Positions 49,318 to 58,861 of a stretch of DNA of 64,000 bases are shown here, piece by piece (position 1 is the first letter of the stretch; each line of letters begins with the position of its first letter). Origin of the DNA: Segatella baroniae DSM 16972 = JCM 13447 (GTDB lineage Bacteria; Bacteroidota; Bacteroidia; Bacteroidales; Bacteroidaceae); NCBI RefSeq assembly GCF_000426585.1, contig NZ_AUFQ01000004.1:62001-126000 (forward strand), read 5' to 3'. Below the pieces are notes generated by a model that did not search any database, was not told the origin of the DNA, and worked only from the letters and a program-made list of their open reading frames with translations. The position numbers were made by a program, and so were the translations under genes.

Positions 49318-51015
49318 TTAGTCTTCCATCAACTTGCGATAACGGGTTTTCTTGATGTCCTCGTTACCCAGTCGACGGGCCTTGTTGATTTCGTATTCGG
49401 AGTAGTCGCCTTCGAAGAAAACCACATCGCCATCACCCTCGAAGGCCAGGATGTGCGTGCAGATACGGTCGAGAAACCAGCGGTCGTGGCTGATGACGAC
49501 GGCGCAACCGGCAAAGGCTTCCAAGCCTTCTTCCAACGCCCGCAACGTATTGACGTCGATGTCGTTGGTCGGTTCGTCGAGCAACAGCACGTTGCCTTCC
49601 TGCTTCAGAGCCAGCGCGAGCTGCAAACGGTTGCGCTCACCACCCGAAAGTACGCCGCAAAGCTTGTTCTGATCGGTGCCGGAGAAGTTGAACCGCGACA
49701 GGTAAGCACGCGAGTTGACGTCGCGGCCACCCATGCGGATGGTTTCATTGCCCTGTGCCACCACGTCGTAGACCGACTTGTCGGGGTCAATATCCTTGTG
49801 CTGCTGATCCACGTAGGCCAGTTTCACGGTCTCACCCACCTCAAACGTACCGCCATCGGCCTGCTCCAGTCCCATGATCAGACGGAAGAGGGTCGTCTTT
49901 CCGGCACCATTGGGACCGATGACACCCACGATACCGTTGGGTGGCAGCATGAAGTTGAGGTCCTTGAAGAGAACTTTCTCACCGAAAGCCTTCTGCACAT
50001 GCTGCGCCTCAATCACCTTGTTGCCCAGACGCGGGCCGTTGGGAATATAGATTTCGAGCTTCTCCTCGCGCTCCTTCTGCTCCTCGTTGAGCATTTGTTC
50101 ATACGAGTTCAGGCGGGCTTTGCCCTTTGCCTGCCGAGCCTTGGGAGCCATGCGCACCCACTCCAACTCCCTTTGCAGGGTCTTGCGACGCTTCGATGCG
50201 GTCTTCTCCTCCTGCTCCATGCGGGTGGTTTTCTGCTCCAGCCATGAAGAATAGTTGCCCTTCCATGGAATGCCTTCACCACGGTCAAGCTCCAATATCC
50301 ACTCGCTCACGTCGTCGAGGAAGTAGCGGTCGTGGGTAACGGCGATGACAGTGCCCTCATATTGCTGCAAGTGTTGCTCCAGCCAGTCGATACTTTCGGC
50401 GTCAAGATGGTTGGTAGGCTCGTCGAGCAGCAGCACATCGGGCTTCGTCAAGAGCAGCTTGCACAGGGCCACGCGCCTGCGTTCGCCGCCCGAAAGGTTG
50501 GTCACGGGCCAGTCGCCCGGCGGGCAATGCAACGCCGCCATGGCACGGTCAAGCTTCGAGTCCATGTTCCAAGCGTCCGTGGCGTCGATGATGTCCTGCA
50601 ATTCGGCCTGCCGTTGCATCAGCTTGTCCATCTTGTCGGGGTCTCCGTAATACTCTTCGAGCCCGAATTTCACGTTGATGTCGTCGTACTCCTTCAACGC
50701 GTCATACACATGGCGCACCCCTTCCTGCACGTTTTCCTTCACGGTCTTGGACTCGTCGAGTGGCGGATCCTGCGGCAGATAGCCCACCGTATAGCCCGGA
50801 CTCCACACGACGTCGCCCTGTGTGGGCTGTTCCAGTCCGGCAATAATCTTCATCAGCGTCGACTTTCCGGCACCGTTCAGACCGATGATACCGATTTTCG
50901 CGCCATAGAAAAAGGAGAGATAGATGTTCTTCAGAATCTGTTTTTGGTTTTGCGGAATGATTTTCGACACTCCCACCATTGAGAAGATGACCTTCTTGTC
51001 GTCTACTGTTGCCAT
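49318..51015 (-). CDS. ettA: ABC-F translational throttle protein
   Basis: 565 residues with two ABC ATPase domains and no membrane part. Walker A sites are GLNGAGKSTLMK and GPNGAGKTTLFR; signatures are LSGGERRRVALCKLLL and LSGGERNRLQLALALK; Walker B regions are LLLDEPTNHLDAESI and LLLDEPTNDIDVNTL. The inter-domain linker (WLEQKTTRMEQEEKTASKRR) and length fit EttA, which acts in the ribosomal E site. The promoter box is the complement of 51201-51208, so the leader is about 185 nt. Confidence 0.95.
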   Translation of the reverse strand: MATVDDKKVIFSMVGVSKIIPQNQKQILKNIYLSFFYGAKIGIIGLNGAGKSTLMKIIAGLEQPTQGDVVWSPGYTVGYLPQDPPLDESKTVKENVQEGVRHVYDALKEYDDINVKFGLEEYYGDPDKMDKLMQRQAELQDIIDATDAWNMDSKLDRAMAALHCPPGDWPVTNLSGGERRRVALCKLLLTKPDVLLLDEPTNHLDAESIDWLEQHLQQYEGTVIAVTHDRYFLDDVSEWILELDRGEGIPWKGNYSSWLEQKTTRMEQEEKTASKRRKTLQRELEWVRMAPKARQAKGKARLNSYEQMLNEEQKEREEKLEIYIPNGPRLGNKVIEAQHVQKAFGEKVLFKDLNFMLPPNGIVGVIGPNGAGKTTLFRLIMGLEQADGGTFEVGETVKLAYVDQQHKDIDPDKSVYDVVAQGNETIRMGGRDVNSRAYLSRFNFSGTDQNKLCGVLSGGERNRLQLALALKQEGNVLLLDEPTNDIDVNTLRALEEGLEAFAGCAVVISHDRWFLDRICTHILAFEGDGDVVFFEGDYSEYEINKARRLGNEDIKKTRYRKLMED

Positions 51016-51303
51016 ATATGATTGTTGTTTTATTTACCATTCGCGTCTCAATCCACCATCTTAGCCATGCTCCTCAGCCTGCTTTCGGAAGCAATCGTCT
51101 TCATACACCTTATTATATATATGGACAAAAATGACGATTGTCCACCTCGACACAACCTCACGGAACCACTTCAGGCTACCGATGGGCATTGATTCGTTTA
51201 CAAATATACGGAAAATAGCCGTAATACGGCAAGTTATTATGAAGTTTTGCGAAATCTCACAAGATTGCGGACGGAATCCATCCAAAATACTCTTTTCTGG
51301 GTA

Positions 51304-51334
51304 TTGCGGCCTATTTGTTTCCTTATTATTTTTG
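51304..51334 (+). promoter_or_regulatory. Promoter of tetR-operon leader RNA
   Basis: TTG at 51304-51306 and TATTTTTG at 51327-51334, gap 20 bp. Confidence 0.65.
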
Positions 51335-51339
51335 CAACA

Positions 51340-51442
51340 TCAAACATTTCCTATGCCAAAAGAAAGATACCATATCCCAATCGGGCAAACATCCCCGTCC
51401 TATCAAGCGCACTGTTCTGGTCAAGAGCTGTGCGCTTTTTTT
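51340..51442 (+). ncRNA. About 100-nt leader RNA ending in an intrinsic terminator
   Basis: Between the promoter above and the terminator at 51405-51442 lies a stretch of about 100 nt with no convincing frame. Because tetR starts only 46 bp after the T tract and I see no second -7 box there, the terminator must be read through for operon expression. That suggests attenuation, or a separate small RNA. Confidence 0.5.
51405..51442 (+). terminator. Intrinsic terminator before tetR
   Basis: AAGCGCAC (51405-51412) pairs with GTGCGCTT (51430-51437), followed by an unbroken run of T to 51442. Confidence 0.75.
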
Positions 51443-51488
51443 ATGAACAAAACAAAACCGTGTTCATTATTGCTTCTCTAAACGGCCT

Positions 51489-52103
51489 ATGCAGACATTG
51501 AAAGATGACATCCGGCAACGCATTCTGACGGCAGCCCGCCAGGAGTTTGTCACCCACGGCGTGCGAAACACGTCCATCCGCTCCGTGGCAAGGAAGTCCG
51601 GCATTGCCACCGGCAACCTATACAACTACTTCAGAAGCAAGGACGAATTGTTCCGCGCTGTGCTCAAGCCGCTCGTCGACGCCCTCGACCGCTATCTTCT
51701 GTCGCACAATGAAGAGCGACATCTAAGCATCGACATCTTCAATGTGAACGAGTTCCAAGACGAGCACATCCAAGCCATGAAGACACTGGTCAAGAACTTC
51801 CGTCCCGAACTGCGCCTGTTGCTCTTCAATGCCGAAGGAACTTCATTGGAAGGCTACACCGACCGCATCACGAATCACCAGGCCCACATCGGCAAAGAAT
51901 ACCTCCGGCTGATGAAAGAGCGCTATCCCCACATCAACATCGACATCTCGCCATTCTTCCTCCACATCGCCTGTTCCACCTGGACGACCCTCTTTTCCGA
52001 ACTAGTGGAGCACGAAGAATACGACGACCGTGAAATAGCCCACGCGCTCAGGCAGTATGCCATCTACAGCACGGCCGGCTGGAAAGCGCTGATGAAGCCA
52101 TAA
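51489..52103 (+). CDS. TetR-family regulator
   Basis: 204 residues. The N-terminal helix-turn-helix is RQRILTAARQEFVTHGVRNT followed by SIRSVARKSGIATGNLYNYF, a typical TetR domain; the rest is the helical ligand-binding and dimer region. It heads a run of six plus-strand genes with gaps of 57 bp or less. It most likely controls this transport operon in response to a hydrophobic ligand, by analogy with other TetR-RND pairs. Confidence 0.92.
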   Translation: MQTLKDDIRQRILTAARQEFVTHGVRNTSIRSVARKSGIATGNLYNYFRSKDELFRAVLKPLVDALDRYLLSHNEERHLSIDIFNVNEFQDEHIQAMKTLVKNFRPELRLLLFNAEGTSLEGYTDRITNHQAHIGKEYLRLMKERYPHINIDISPFFLHIACSTWTTLFSELVEHEEYDDREIAHALRQYAIYSTAGWKALMKP

Positions 52104-52137
52104 CTTTCAAACAATCAATTTCCAAACACTCAATGAT

Positions 52138-53889
52138 ATGATAAAGACACTCAAACGTTTGGGGGCTTACATGGGCGGACGCAAGCTGCTGCTCCCCTGC
52201 TCCGTCGTGCTGTCGGCAGTCAACGGACTGCTGTCGCTCGTCCCTTTCATCCTTCTGTGGCTCGTGATACGCACACTGTTCACGGCCGAAAGCCTCGTCG
52301 ACGCTCCCGTATGGGGCTATGCCATCGCGGCACTCGTGGTTTCGGTGGTCAATGTGCTGCTCTACTTCACCGTGCTCATGCTCTCCCACCTTGCCGCTTT
52401 CCGTGTGGAGACCAACATGCGGCGCACGGCGATGGAGCGGCTCATGCGCGTTCCGCTGGGATTCTTCGACACCCAAAACACCGGACGCATGCGAAAGATC
52501 ATAGACGAAGACTCCGGACAGACGCATACGTTCGTGGCGCACATACTGCCCGATGTAGCGGGAAGCATTGTCGCGCCGCTCGGTGTCATCATTCTCATGC
52601 TTGTAGTAGACTGGCAACTGGGGCTTGCCTCGATGATACCGATTGTCTGCGCCTTCGGTATCATGGGCTACATGATGAATCCGAAGAACAATCATTTCCA
52701 GCGATTGTATCTCGACGCGCAGGAAAAGATGAGTTCGGAGGCGGTGGAATACGTGCGCGGCATTCCCGTCGTGAAGGTCTTCCAGCAGACGGTGTTCTCG
52801 TTCAAGCGCTTCCACGACAGTATCATCAACTATCGCGACCTCGTCATCAGGTGCACGCTCCTGTGGCGCACGCCCATGTCGGCCTACACCGTGGCCATCA
52901 ACGCCTCCGCCTTTTTCCTCGTCCCCACGGGAATCATCCTGATAGCCCACGGCGACCAGCCGGCGGTGGTCGTTTCCGACCTGTTCCTCTACGTCGTGAT
53001 TGCGCCCATCATCGCCGCCAACGTAATGAAAATCATGTATCTCAGCCAAAATCTCTTCTTGGCCAACGAGGCCGTAGACCGCTTGGAGAGCCTCACCGCC
53101 GCGCCCCCGCTTCCCGACTGCATGGCGCCAGAACGGCCCAAGACGTTCGACATCCGCCTCCATGACGTGTCGTTCCGCTACGAAGGGGCGGAGCAAGACG
53201 CCGTGAGCCACATCGACCTCGTCATTCCCGAAGGCAAGACGGTGGCGCTCGTTGGCGCTTCGGGCAGCGGAAAGACTACCATCGCAAGGCTCATCCCCCG
53301 CTTCTGGGATGTGCGCGAAGGGGCTTTGAGCATCGGCGGCGTCGACGTGCGCCGGATGGATAAGGCCGAACTGATGCGCAGCGTGTCGTTCGTCTTCCAG
53401 AACACGCGCCTCTTCAAGACCACAATCTTGGAGAACGTGCGCTACGGCAGCCCCGAAGCGACACCCGACGAGGTGAACCGCGCCATCAACCTGTCGCAGA
53501 GTCGCGAGATCGTCGACCGACTGCCGGAGGGGCTGAACACCGTCATCGGAGCCGAAGGCACTTACCTCTCGGGCGGCGAACAGCAGCGCATCGTCCTCGC
53601 ACGCGCCATCCTCAAGAACGCGCCCATCGTGGTGCTCGATGAGGCCACGGCCTTTGCCGACCCCGAAAACGAGCATCTCATCCGCCAGGCGCTTGCATAT
53701 CTCACCGGCGGCAAGACCGTGCTGATGATCGCCCACCGGCTGACCACCGTGCAGGATGCCGACAACATCGTGGTCGTCGACCGCGGCAGCATAGCCGAAC
53801 AGGGCACGCACGAGCAGCTGATGGCCCGCAAAGCGCTCTATTATAATATGTGGAACGAATACCAGAAAGCGGTGGCGTGGAAACTATAA
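52138..53889 (+). CDS. ABC half-transporter 1 (membrane plus ATPase)
   Basis: 583 residues. Residues 1-320 carry six membrane helices of the type IV exporter fold. The ATPase shows VALVGASGSGKTTIARL, the Q-loop FVFQNTRLF, signature LSGGEQQRIVLARA, Walker B VVLDEATAFADPENE and the H-loop IAHRL. The ADPENE version of the D-loop recalls the YbtPQ/IrtAB siderophore-import subfamily rather than typical exporters; this is from memory. It pairs with the next gene, 22 bp downstream, as a heterodimer. Confidence 0.88.
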   Translation: MIKTLKRLGAYMGGRKLLLPCSVVLSAVNGLLSLVPFILLWLVIRTLFTAESLVDAPVWGYAIAALVVSVVNVLLYFTVLMLSHLAAFRVETNMRRTAMERLMRVPLGFFDTQNTGRMRKIIDEDSGQTHTFVAHILPDVAGSIVAPLGVIILMLVVDWQLGLASMIPIVCAFGIMGYMMNPKNNHFQRLYLDAQEKMSSEAVEYVRGIPVVKVFQQTVFSFKRFHDSIINYRDLVIRCTLLWRTPMSAYTVAINASAFFLVPTGIILIAHGDQPAVVVSDLFLYVVIAPIIAANVMKIMYLSQNLFLANEAVDRLESLTAAPPLPDCMAPERPKTFDIRLHDVSFRYEGAEQDAVSHIDLVIPEGKTVALVGASGSGKTTIARLIPRFWDVREGALSIGGVDVRRMDKAELMRSVSFVFQNTRLFKTTILENVRYGSPEATPDEVNRAINLSQSREIVDRLPEGLNTVIGAEGTYLSGGEQQRIVLARAILKNAPIVVLDEATAFADPENEHLIRQALAYLTGGKTVLMIAHRLTTVQDADNIVVVDRGSIAEQGTHEQLMARKALYYNMWNEYQKAVAWKL

Positions 53890-53911
53890 CCATTCAAAAA
53901 GACATACAACT

Positions 53912-55666
53912 ATGACCGGATACTTTCAAAACCGTTTCGCCCTGTCGGAAAAAGGGGCAAAAGACTTGCGGCGAGGCATTGCCTTCTCCACGCTGCTCAA
54001 CCTTGCGTTGATGGTACCGCCCACCTACTTGTTTCTCTTCCTCATGGAATACATCGGCACGCAGCCCCTGACGCCACGCCACACGCTGTGGTTCTACCTG
54101 CTCCTGGCCGCGGCACTGGCGGCCGTCATGTTCATCGTGGCCCGCCGACAGTACGACAGCACCTACACCACCATCTACACCGAGAGCGCGCAACGCCGCA
54201 TCAGCATGGCCGAAAAGCTGCGCCGTCTGCCCCTGGCCTTCTTCGGAGAACGCAATCTTTCCGACCTCACGTCGACCGTGATGGAGGACTGCACGGAGCT
54301 GGAACACACCTTCTCGCACGCCGTTCCCCAGCTGTTCGCCTCGGTGTTGAGCATGCTTCTCATTGCCGTCGGCCTGTTCTGCTACGATTGGCGACTGGCC
54401 TCCGCGCTCTTCTGGGTCGTCCCGCTCGCCTTCGCCACGCTGCAGTTGTCGAGACGTCGGCTCGACAAGGTGTTTTCAGAACACTATCACGTGAAGCGCG
54501 GCGTCACCGAGCAGATTCAGGAAGGACTGGAATGCGTCCAGGAAATCAAGTCGTACAGCGGCGAACAGGCATACTGCCACAGCTTTGACCTTAGGCTGAA
54601 GGATTACGAAAAGGCACTGGTTCAGGGCGAACTGGCGGCCGGCGTCTTTCTCAATCTCGCCGCCATGCTGCTCAAACTGGGCATGCCGACGGTCATTCTG
54701 CTGGGCGCGTGGCTGCTGCAACGCGGCGATGTGTCGCTATTCGTCTACCTGGCGTTCCTCATTGTCTCCGCCATGGTCTACAATCCGATACAGGAAGTGT
54801 GCGCCCATCTGGCCATCCTTGCGTTTCTCGATGTGCGCATCGACCGCATGAAAGAGATCGAATCCATGCCGACACAGGAAGGGAGCAAGGACGTGGAGAT
54901 GAGCAATTACGACATCGAGTTCCGTCATGTCAGCTTCGCCTACGAAGCTCGGAAGCAGGTGCTGCACGACGTTTCCTTCACAGCTCGCCAGGGAACGGTG
55001 ACAGCTCTCGTAGGTCCGTCGGGCGGAGGGAAGAGCACCACCGCCAAACTGGCCGCGCGATTCTGGGACATCGACGGCGGACAAATTCTGCTCGGAGGCT
55101 GCGACATCGCCGCCATCGACCCAGAGACGTTGTTGAAAAACTACGCCATCGTCTTCCAGGACGTGCTGCTGTTCAACGCCTCCATCGCCGACAACATCCG
55201 CATCGGTAAGCGCGACGCCACCGACGAGGAAGTGCGCCGCGTGGCAAGGCTGGCCCAATGCGACGACTTCATCGGCCGCATGCCGCAGGGATACCATACG
55301 ATCATCGGCGAGAACGGCGAAACGCTATCGGGAGGGGAGCGTCAGCGCATCTCCATCGCACGAGCGTTGCTGAAGAACGCGCCCGTCATCCTGCTGGATG
55401 AAGCCACCGCCAGCCTCGACGCCGAGAACGAAACGAAGATACAGGCGGGCATTTCCGAACTGGTGCGCGACAAGACCGTCATCATCATCGCCCACCGCAT
55501 GCGCACCGTCCGCAATGCCGACCACATCGTGGTGCTCGACGGCGGCACCGTCAGCGAGCAGGGCGCGCCCGACGAACTGATGGCCCGGGGCGGCGAGTTC
55601 GCCCGAATGGTGAGGTTGCAGCAGGAAAACAAACATCCCAACAAATCAGAAAACATACGACAATGA
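53912..55666 (+). CDS. ABC half-transporter 2 (membrane plus ATPase)
   Basis: 584 residues, same layout. The ATPase shows VTALVGPSGGGKSTTAKLAA, FQDVLLFNASIADNI, signature LSGGERQRISIARA, Walker B VILLDEATASLDAENE and H-loop IAHRMRTV. Its D-loop is the ordinary SLDAENE form, unlike its partner. The last codons overlap the RND start by 4 bp (ATGA), so the ABC pair and the RND protein are co-translated. Confidence 0.88.
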   Translation: MTGYFQNRFALSEKGAKDLRRGIAFSTLLNLALMVPPTYLFLFLMEYIGTQPLTPRHTLWFYLLLAAALAAVMFIVARRQYDSTYTTIYTESAQRRISMAEKLRRLPLAFFGERNLSDLTSTVMEDCTELEHTFSHAVPQLFASVLSMLLIAVGLFCYDWRLASALFWVVPLAFATLQLSRRRLDKVFSEHYHVKRGVTEQIQEGLECVQEIKSYSGEQAYCHSFDLRLKDYEKALVQGELAAGVFLNLAAMLLKLGMPTVILLGAWLLQRGDVSLFVYLAFLIVSAMVYNPIQEVCAHLAILAFLDVRIDRMKEIESMPTQEGSKDVEMSNYDIEFRHVSFAYEARKQVLHDVSFTARQGTVTALVGPSGGGKSTTAKLAARFWDIDGGQILLGGCDIAAIDPETLLKNYAIVFQDVLLFNASIADNIRIGKRDATDEEVRRVARLAQCDDFIGRMPQGYHTIIGENGETLSGGERQRISIARALLKNAPVILLDEATASLDAENETKIQAGISELVRDKTVIIIAHRMRTVRNADHIVVLDGGTVSEQGAPDELMARGGEFARMVRLQQENKHPNKSENIRQ

Positions 55667-58023
55667 AAATCGAAAGAATCAATCATAAGTTCAAGCAACT
55701 GACCAAGTGGACGCTCTCCCATCGCCTCATCGTGACCGCGTTGTTCACGGCCGTTGTCGCCTTCTCGTTCATGGGCACGAAGCGCATCGTGATGCGAACC
55801 TCCTTTGACGACTATTTCGTTGGCGACGATCCCATGCTGCTCAAGACGAATGAGTTCAAGTCCATCTTCGGCAACGATTACTATGTGGCCGTACTGGTCA
55901 GGAACAAGGACCTCTTCTCCACGCGCAGCCTGACACTTATCCGCCAACTCAGCAACGAACTGAAAGACAGCTTGTCATACGCCGACAAGGTGACGTCGCT
56001 CACCGACCTTGAGTTTGCCGTCGGAACGGAAGACGGCATGACCATCGAACAGATCGTGCCCGAGCGTATTCCCACCGACGCGACCGCACTGCGAGAAATC
56101 AAGCGCAAGGCTTACAGCAAGCCTTATCTGGCCAGGAAGATGGTGTCGTCGGACGCAACGATGACCTGGATTATGGTGAAACTACGGCCTTTTCCTGAGG
56201 ACAGCGTATGGAAGCAAACGAGTGACATCGCACCCGACATGCTCACGGGCAAGGAGGCGGGCCACATCATCGGCAAGGCCAAATACGCCGAACTCTCGCC
56301 CAACGCCTCGGGCATGCCCTATCTGGGCTATGAGAAGTTCATTTATCTGCAAAGCGAGTTGGGGCGGCTGTTCCTATTCGCATTCATGGTCTCCATCGTC
56401 GTCATGCTGTTTGTCACCCGTTCGCTGCGTGGCGTGGTCGCACCGTTGCTCACGTCGATATTGGCGCTCGTGATAGGCTTCGGCGTCATTGGGTGGGCAG
56501 GGCTCTACATCGACATGAGTACGTCCATGATTGCCGTGATTCTCACCTTCGCTTGCTCCATAGCCTATAACATCCATCTCTACAACTTCTTCAAGACACG
56601 CTTCGTCGAAACGGGCCGACGACGCGTTGCCATCGTCGAAGCTGTGAGTGAAACGGGCTGGGGCGTGCTCCTGTCGGGCCTCACGACCGTAGCGGCGATG
56701 ATGACTTTCCTCGCCATGAAGATTGTCCCGATGAAAGCCATCGGCGTCAACACCTCGCTGTGCCTGCTGAGTGTATTGCTCACTTGCCTGTTCATCACAC
56801 CCGTCATGCTGTCCTTTGGCAAGGACCACAAACCTATCGACAACATGTCGAAAAGCCTTGAGGGCTACTTTGGCAACCTCTTCGAGCGTTTCGGCAGCTT
56901 CATCGTGCGCAAACATCGTCCTATCATCGCCTCGTCAGTGCTGATTACGGCTTTATGCGGCGTCGGCCTCTTATTCATCGAGCCGGCTTTCGACATCGAA
57001 AAGACGATGGGCCACAAGATTCCATACGTCAAGAAGTTTCTCGACCTCTGCCAGACGGAACTCGGCTCCATGTATGCCTACGACCTCATGATTACGCTGC
57101 CACACGACAACGACGCCAAGAAACCGGAGAACCTGCAACGGCTCGACCGGCTGGCTGCAACGGCCGACGGCTACAAACTGACCAAACGCCATAACTCCAT
57201 CACCGACATCGTGAAGGATATGAACTGCACACTCAACGGCAACAATCAGCAGTTCTATCGCATCCCCGCCGACGCCAACATGGTGGCGCAGCTGTTGCTG
57301 CTCTACGAAAATGCCGGCGGCACCGAGTCGGAATACTGGATGGATTACGATTACAAGCGGTTCCGGCTACAGATAGAGATGAAGGACTACAACTCCAACG
57401 AGGCCGAAAAGGAGATGGCCGCCCTGGAACGAGAAGCCCGCAGGCTGTTCCCCGGCGCCCACGTTACGGTAGTGGGCAACCTTCCGCAGTTCACCGTGAT
57501 GCAACAATACGTGGAACGCGGACAGATGTGGTCGATGTTACTCTCGGTACTGGTCATCGGACTGATTCTCGTGCTCATCTTCGGCAACTGGAAAGTGGGC
57601 CTTGTCGGCATGATTCCCAACATTGCGCCAGCCATCATAGTGGGCGGCGTGATGGGCTGGCTCGATTATCCGCTTGACATGATGACCGCCTCGCTCATCC
57701 CGATGGTGCTGGGTATCGCCGTCGACGACACCATCCACTTCATCAACCACAGCCATGTAGCCTACGACCGATACGGCAACTATCAGCAAGCCATCAACCG
57801 GACATTCCGCACCGAAGGGCTTGCCATCGTCATGTCGACCATCATCGTCTCGGCAACGTTCGCCGGCTTCATCCTCTCCGACGCCACACAGATACGCAAC
57901 TGGGGAATCCTGGCCGTGGCAGGCATGGTTTCGGCACTGTTGGCCGACCTCTTTCTCACGCCCATTCTCTTCAAGTATCTCCGTGTATTCGGGAATGACA
58001 AGAAGACGGGAACTCCTCAGTGA
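55663..58023 (+). CDS. HAE3/MMPL-type RND transporter
   Basis: 786 residues, the short RND form with twelve membrane helices and two periplasmic loops. TM1 is LIVTALFTAVVAFSFMGTK. The first loop starts TSFDDYFVGDDPMLLKTNEF, typical of HAE3 proteins. The SSD-like helices include IAVILTFACSIAYNIHLYNF and, in the second half, PMVLGIAVDDTIHFINHSHV with the conserved Asp pair of TM10. Members move lipids, hopanoids or hydrophobic compounds out of the inner membrane. The genes downstream supply a periplasmic carrier and an outer-membrane barrel. Confidence 0.9.
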   Translation: MKIERINHKFKQLTKWTLSHRLIVTALFTAVVAFSFMGTKRIVMRTSFDDYFVGDDPMLLKTNEFKSIFGNDYYVAVLVRNKDLFSTRSLTLIRQLSNELKDSLSYADKVTSLTDLEFAVGTEDGMTIEQIVPERIPTDATALREIKRKAYSKPYLARKMVSSDATMTWIMVKLRPFPEDSVWKQTSDIAPDMLTGKEAGHIIGKAKYAELSPNASGMPYLGYEKFIYLQSELGRLFLFAFMVSIVVMLFVTRSLRGVVAPLLTSILALVIGFGVIGWAGLYIDMSTSMIAVILTFACSIAYNIHLYNFFKTRFVETGRRRVAIVEAVSETGWGVLLSGLTTVAAMMTFLAMKIVPMKAIGVNTSLCLLSVLLTCLFITPVMLSFGKDHKPIDNMSKSLEGYFGNLFERFGSFIVRKHRPIIASSVLITALCGVGLLFIEPAFDIEKTMGHKIPYVKKFLDLCQTELGSMYAYDLMITLPHDNDAKKPENLQRLDRLAATADGYKLTKRHNSITDIVKDMNCTLNGNNQQFYRIPADANMVAQLLLLYENAGGTESEYWMDYDYKRFRLQIEMKDYNSNEAEKEMAALEREARRLFPGAHVTVVGNLPQFTVMQQYVERGQMWSMLLSVLVIGLILVLIFGNWKVGLVGMIPNIAPAIIVGGVMGWLDYPLDMMTASLIPMVLGIAVDDTIHFINHSHVAYDRYGNYQQAINRTFRTEGLAIVMSTIIVSATFAGFILSDATQIRNWGILAVAGMVSALLADLFLTPILFKYLRVFGNDKKTGTPQ

Positions 58024-58080
58024 ACGCAGCGAACGATAACTCCTTTAAACTCCTTATCCCCTAAAATAACTCTTAAAAAA

Positions 58081-58860
58081 ATGAGAACAAGACACTTCAT
58101 ATTGTCGCTCATCGCCATGCTGGCGGTCGGCGGCGTGCAGGCAGCCCAGCTATCGGGCCGCGACATCATGCAGAAAGTAAGAAACCGTGCCGACGGCGAC
58201 ACCCGTTATGCCACCATCGAGATGACGCTTATTCAGAAAAGTGGGCACAAACGAGTCAGGAAACTGGAATCATGGGCCATGGACATCGGAAAGGACACGA
58301 AGAAAATCATGTTCTTCACCTATCCCGGCGACGTGAAAGGAACGGGCTTTCTCACCTGGGACTACGACAACACGGACAAGGTAGACGACAAATGGCTCTA
58401 CCTTCCGGCCATGAAAAAGACTCGTCGCATCAGTGGAAAGTCGTCGAAAACAGACTACTTCATGGGCAGCGACTTCACCTATGACGACATGAGCACCCGT
58501 AGCGTGGACGAGGAGAAACATACTTTCCTGCGCGAGGAGACGCTTGACGGACACCGCTGCTGGGTTGTTGAGTCGGTGCCTTACGGCAAGGACGACATCT
58601 ACACGCGTCGTATCACGTGGATTCGCCAGGACTGCCTGATGGCGGCCAAGGCCGAATTTTACGACAAACTCAACAAGCTGCACCGCAGTTTGACCATCTC
58701 CGATATAGAGAAAGTGCAGGGATTCTGGACCATGCACTTCATGAAGATGGAGAATGTACAGACAGGTCACCAGACAATTATCCGCATGAGCAATCAGAAG
58801 TTCAACGTGAAGATTGCGCCGAATCTCTTCACCGTTGCCAAACTGGAGAAAGGACTATGA
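58081..58860 (+). CDS. LolA-fold periplasmic protein (outer membrane lipoprotein-sorting family)
   Basis: 259 residues with signal MRTRHFILSLIAMLAVGGVQ. The mature part fits the LolA-like fold seen beside HAE3 transporters: GRDIMQKVRNRADGDTRYAT, IMFFTYPGDVKGTGFLTWDY, WLYLPAMKKTRRISGKSSKT, FMGSDFTYDDM. Such proteins have a hydrophobic half-barrel that could carry a lipid across the periplasm. The next gene begins one base after its stop. Confidence 0.88.
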   Translation: MRTRHFILSLIAMLAVGGVQAAQLSGRDIMQKVRNRADGDTRYATIEMTLIQKSGHKRVRKLESWAMDIGKDTKKIMFFTYPGDVKGTGFLTWDYDNTDKVDDKWLYLPAMKKTRRISGKSSKTDYFMGSDFTYDDMSTRSVDEEKHTFLREETLDGHRCWVVESVPYGKDDIYTRRITWIRQDCLMAAKAEFYDKLNKLHRSLTISDIEKVQGFWTMHFMKMENVQTGHQTIIRMSNQKFNVKIAPNLFTVAKLEKGL

Positions 58861-58861
58861 C

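Larger units (their letters stand above)
51016..51488. other. Divergent regulatory gap between ettA and the tetR operon
   Basis: 473 bp without a gene. It contains the ettA -7 box (minus, complement of 51201-51208, with CAA at about 51230-51232), an AT-rich ettA leader, and on the plus strand a promoter-terminator pair forming a short leader RNA before tetR. Confidence 0.65.

Noticed and set aside
52048-53811. 587-codon open frame antisense to ABC half-transporter 1
   Set aside because: It mirrors a GC-rich real gene codon for codon, is full of His, Asp and Glu runs, and shows no family motif. Similar long antisense frames lie over dnaE, susC, the PPDK-N gene and the MetE-like gene for the same reason.
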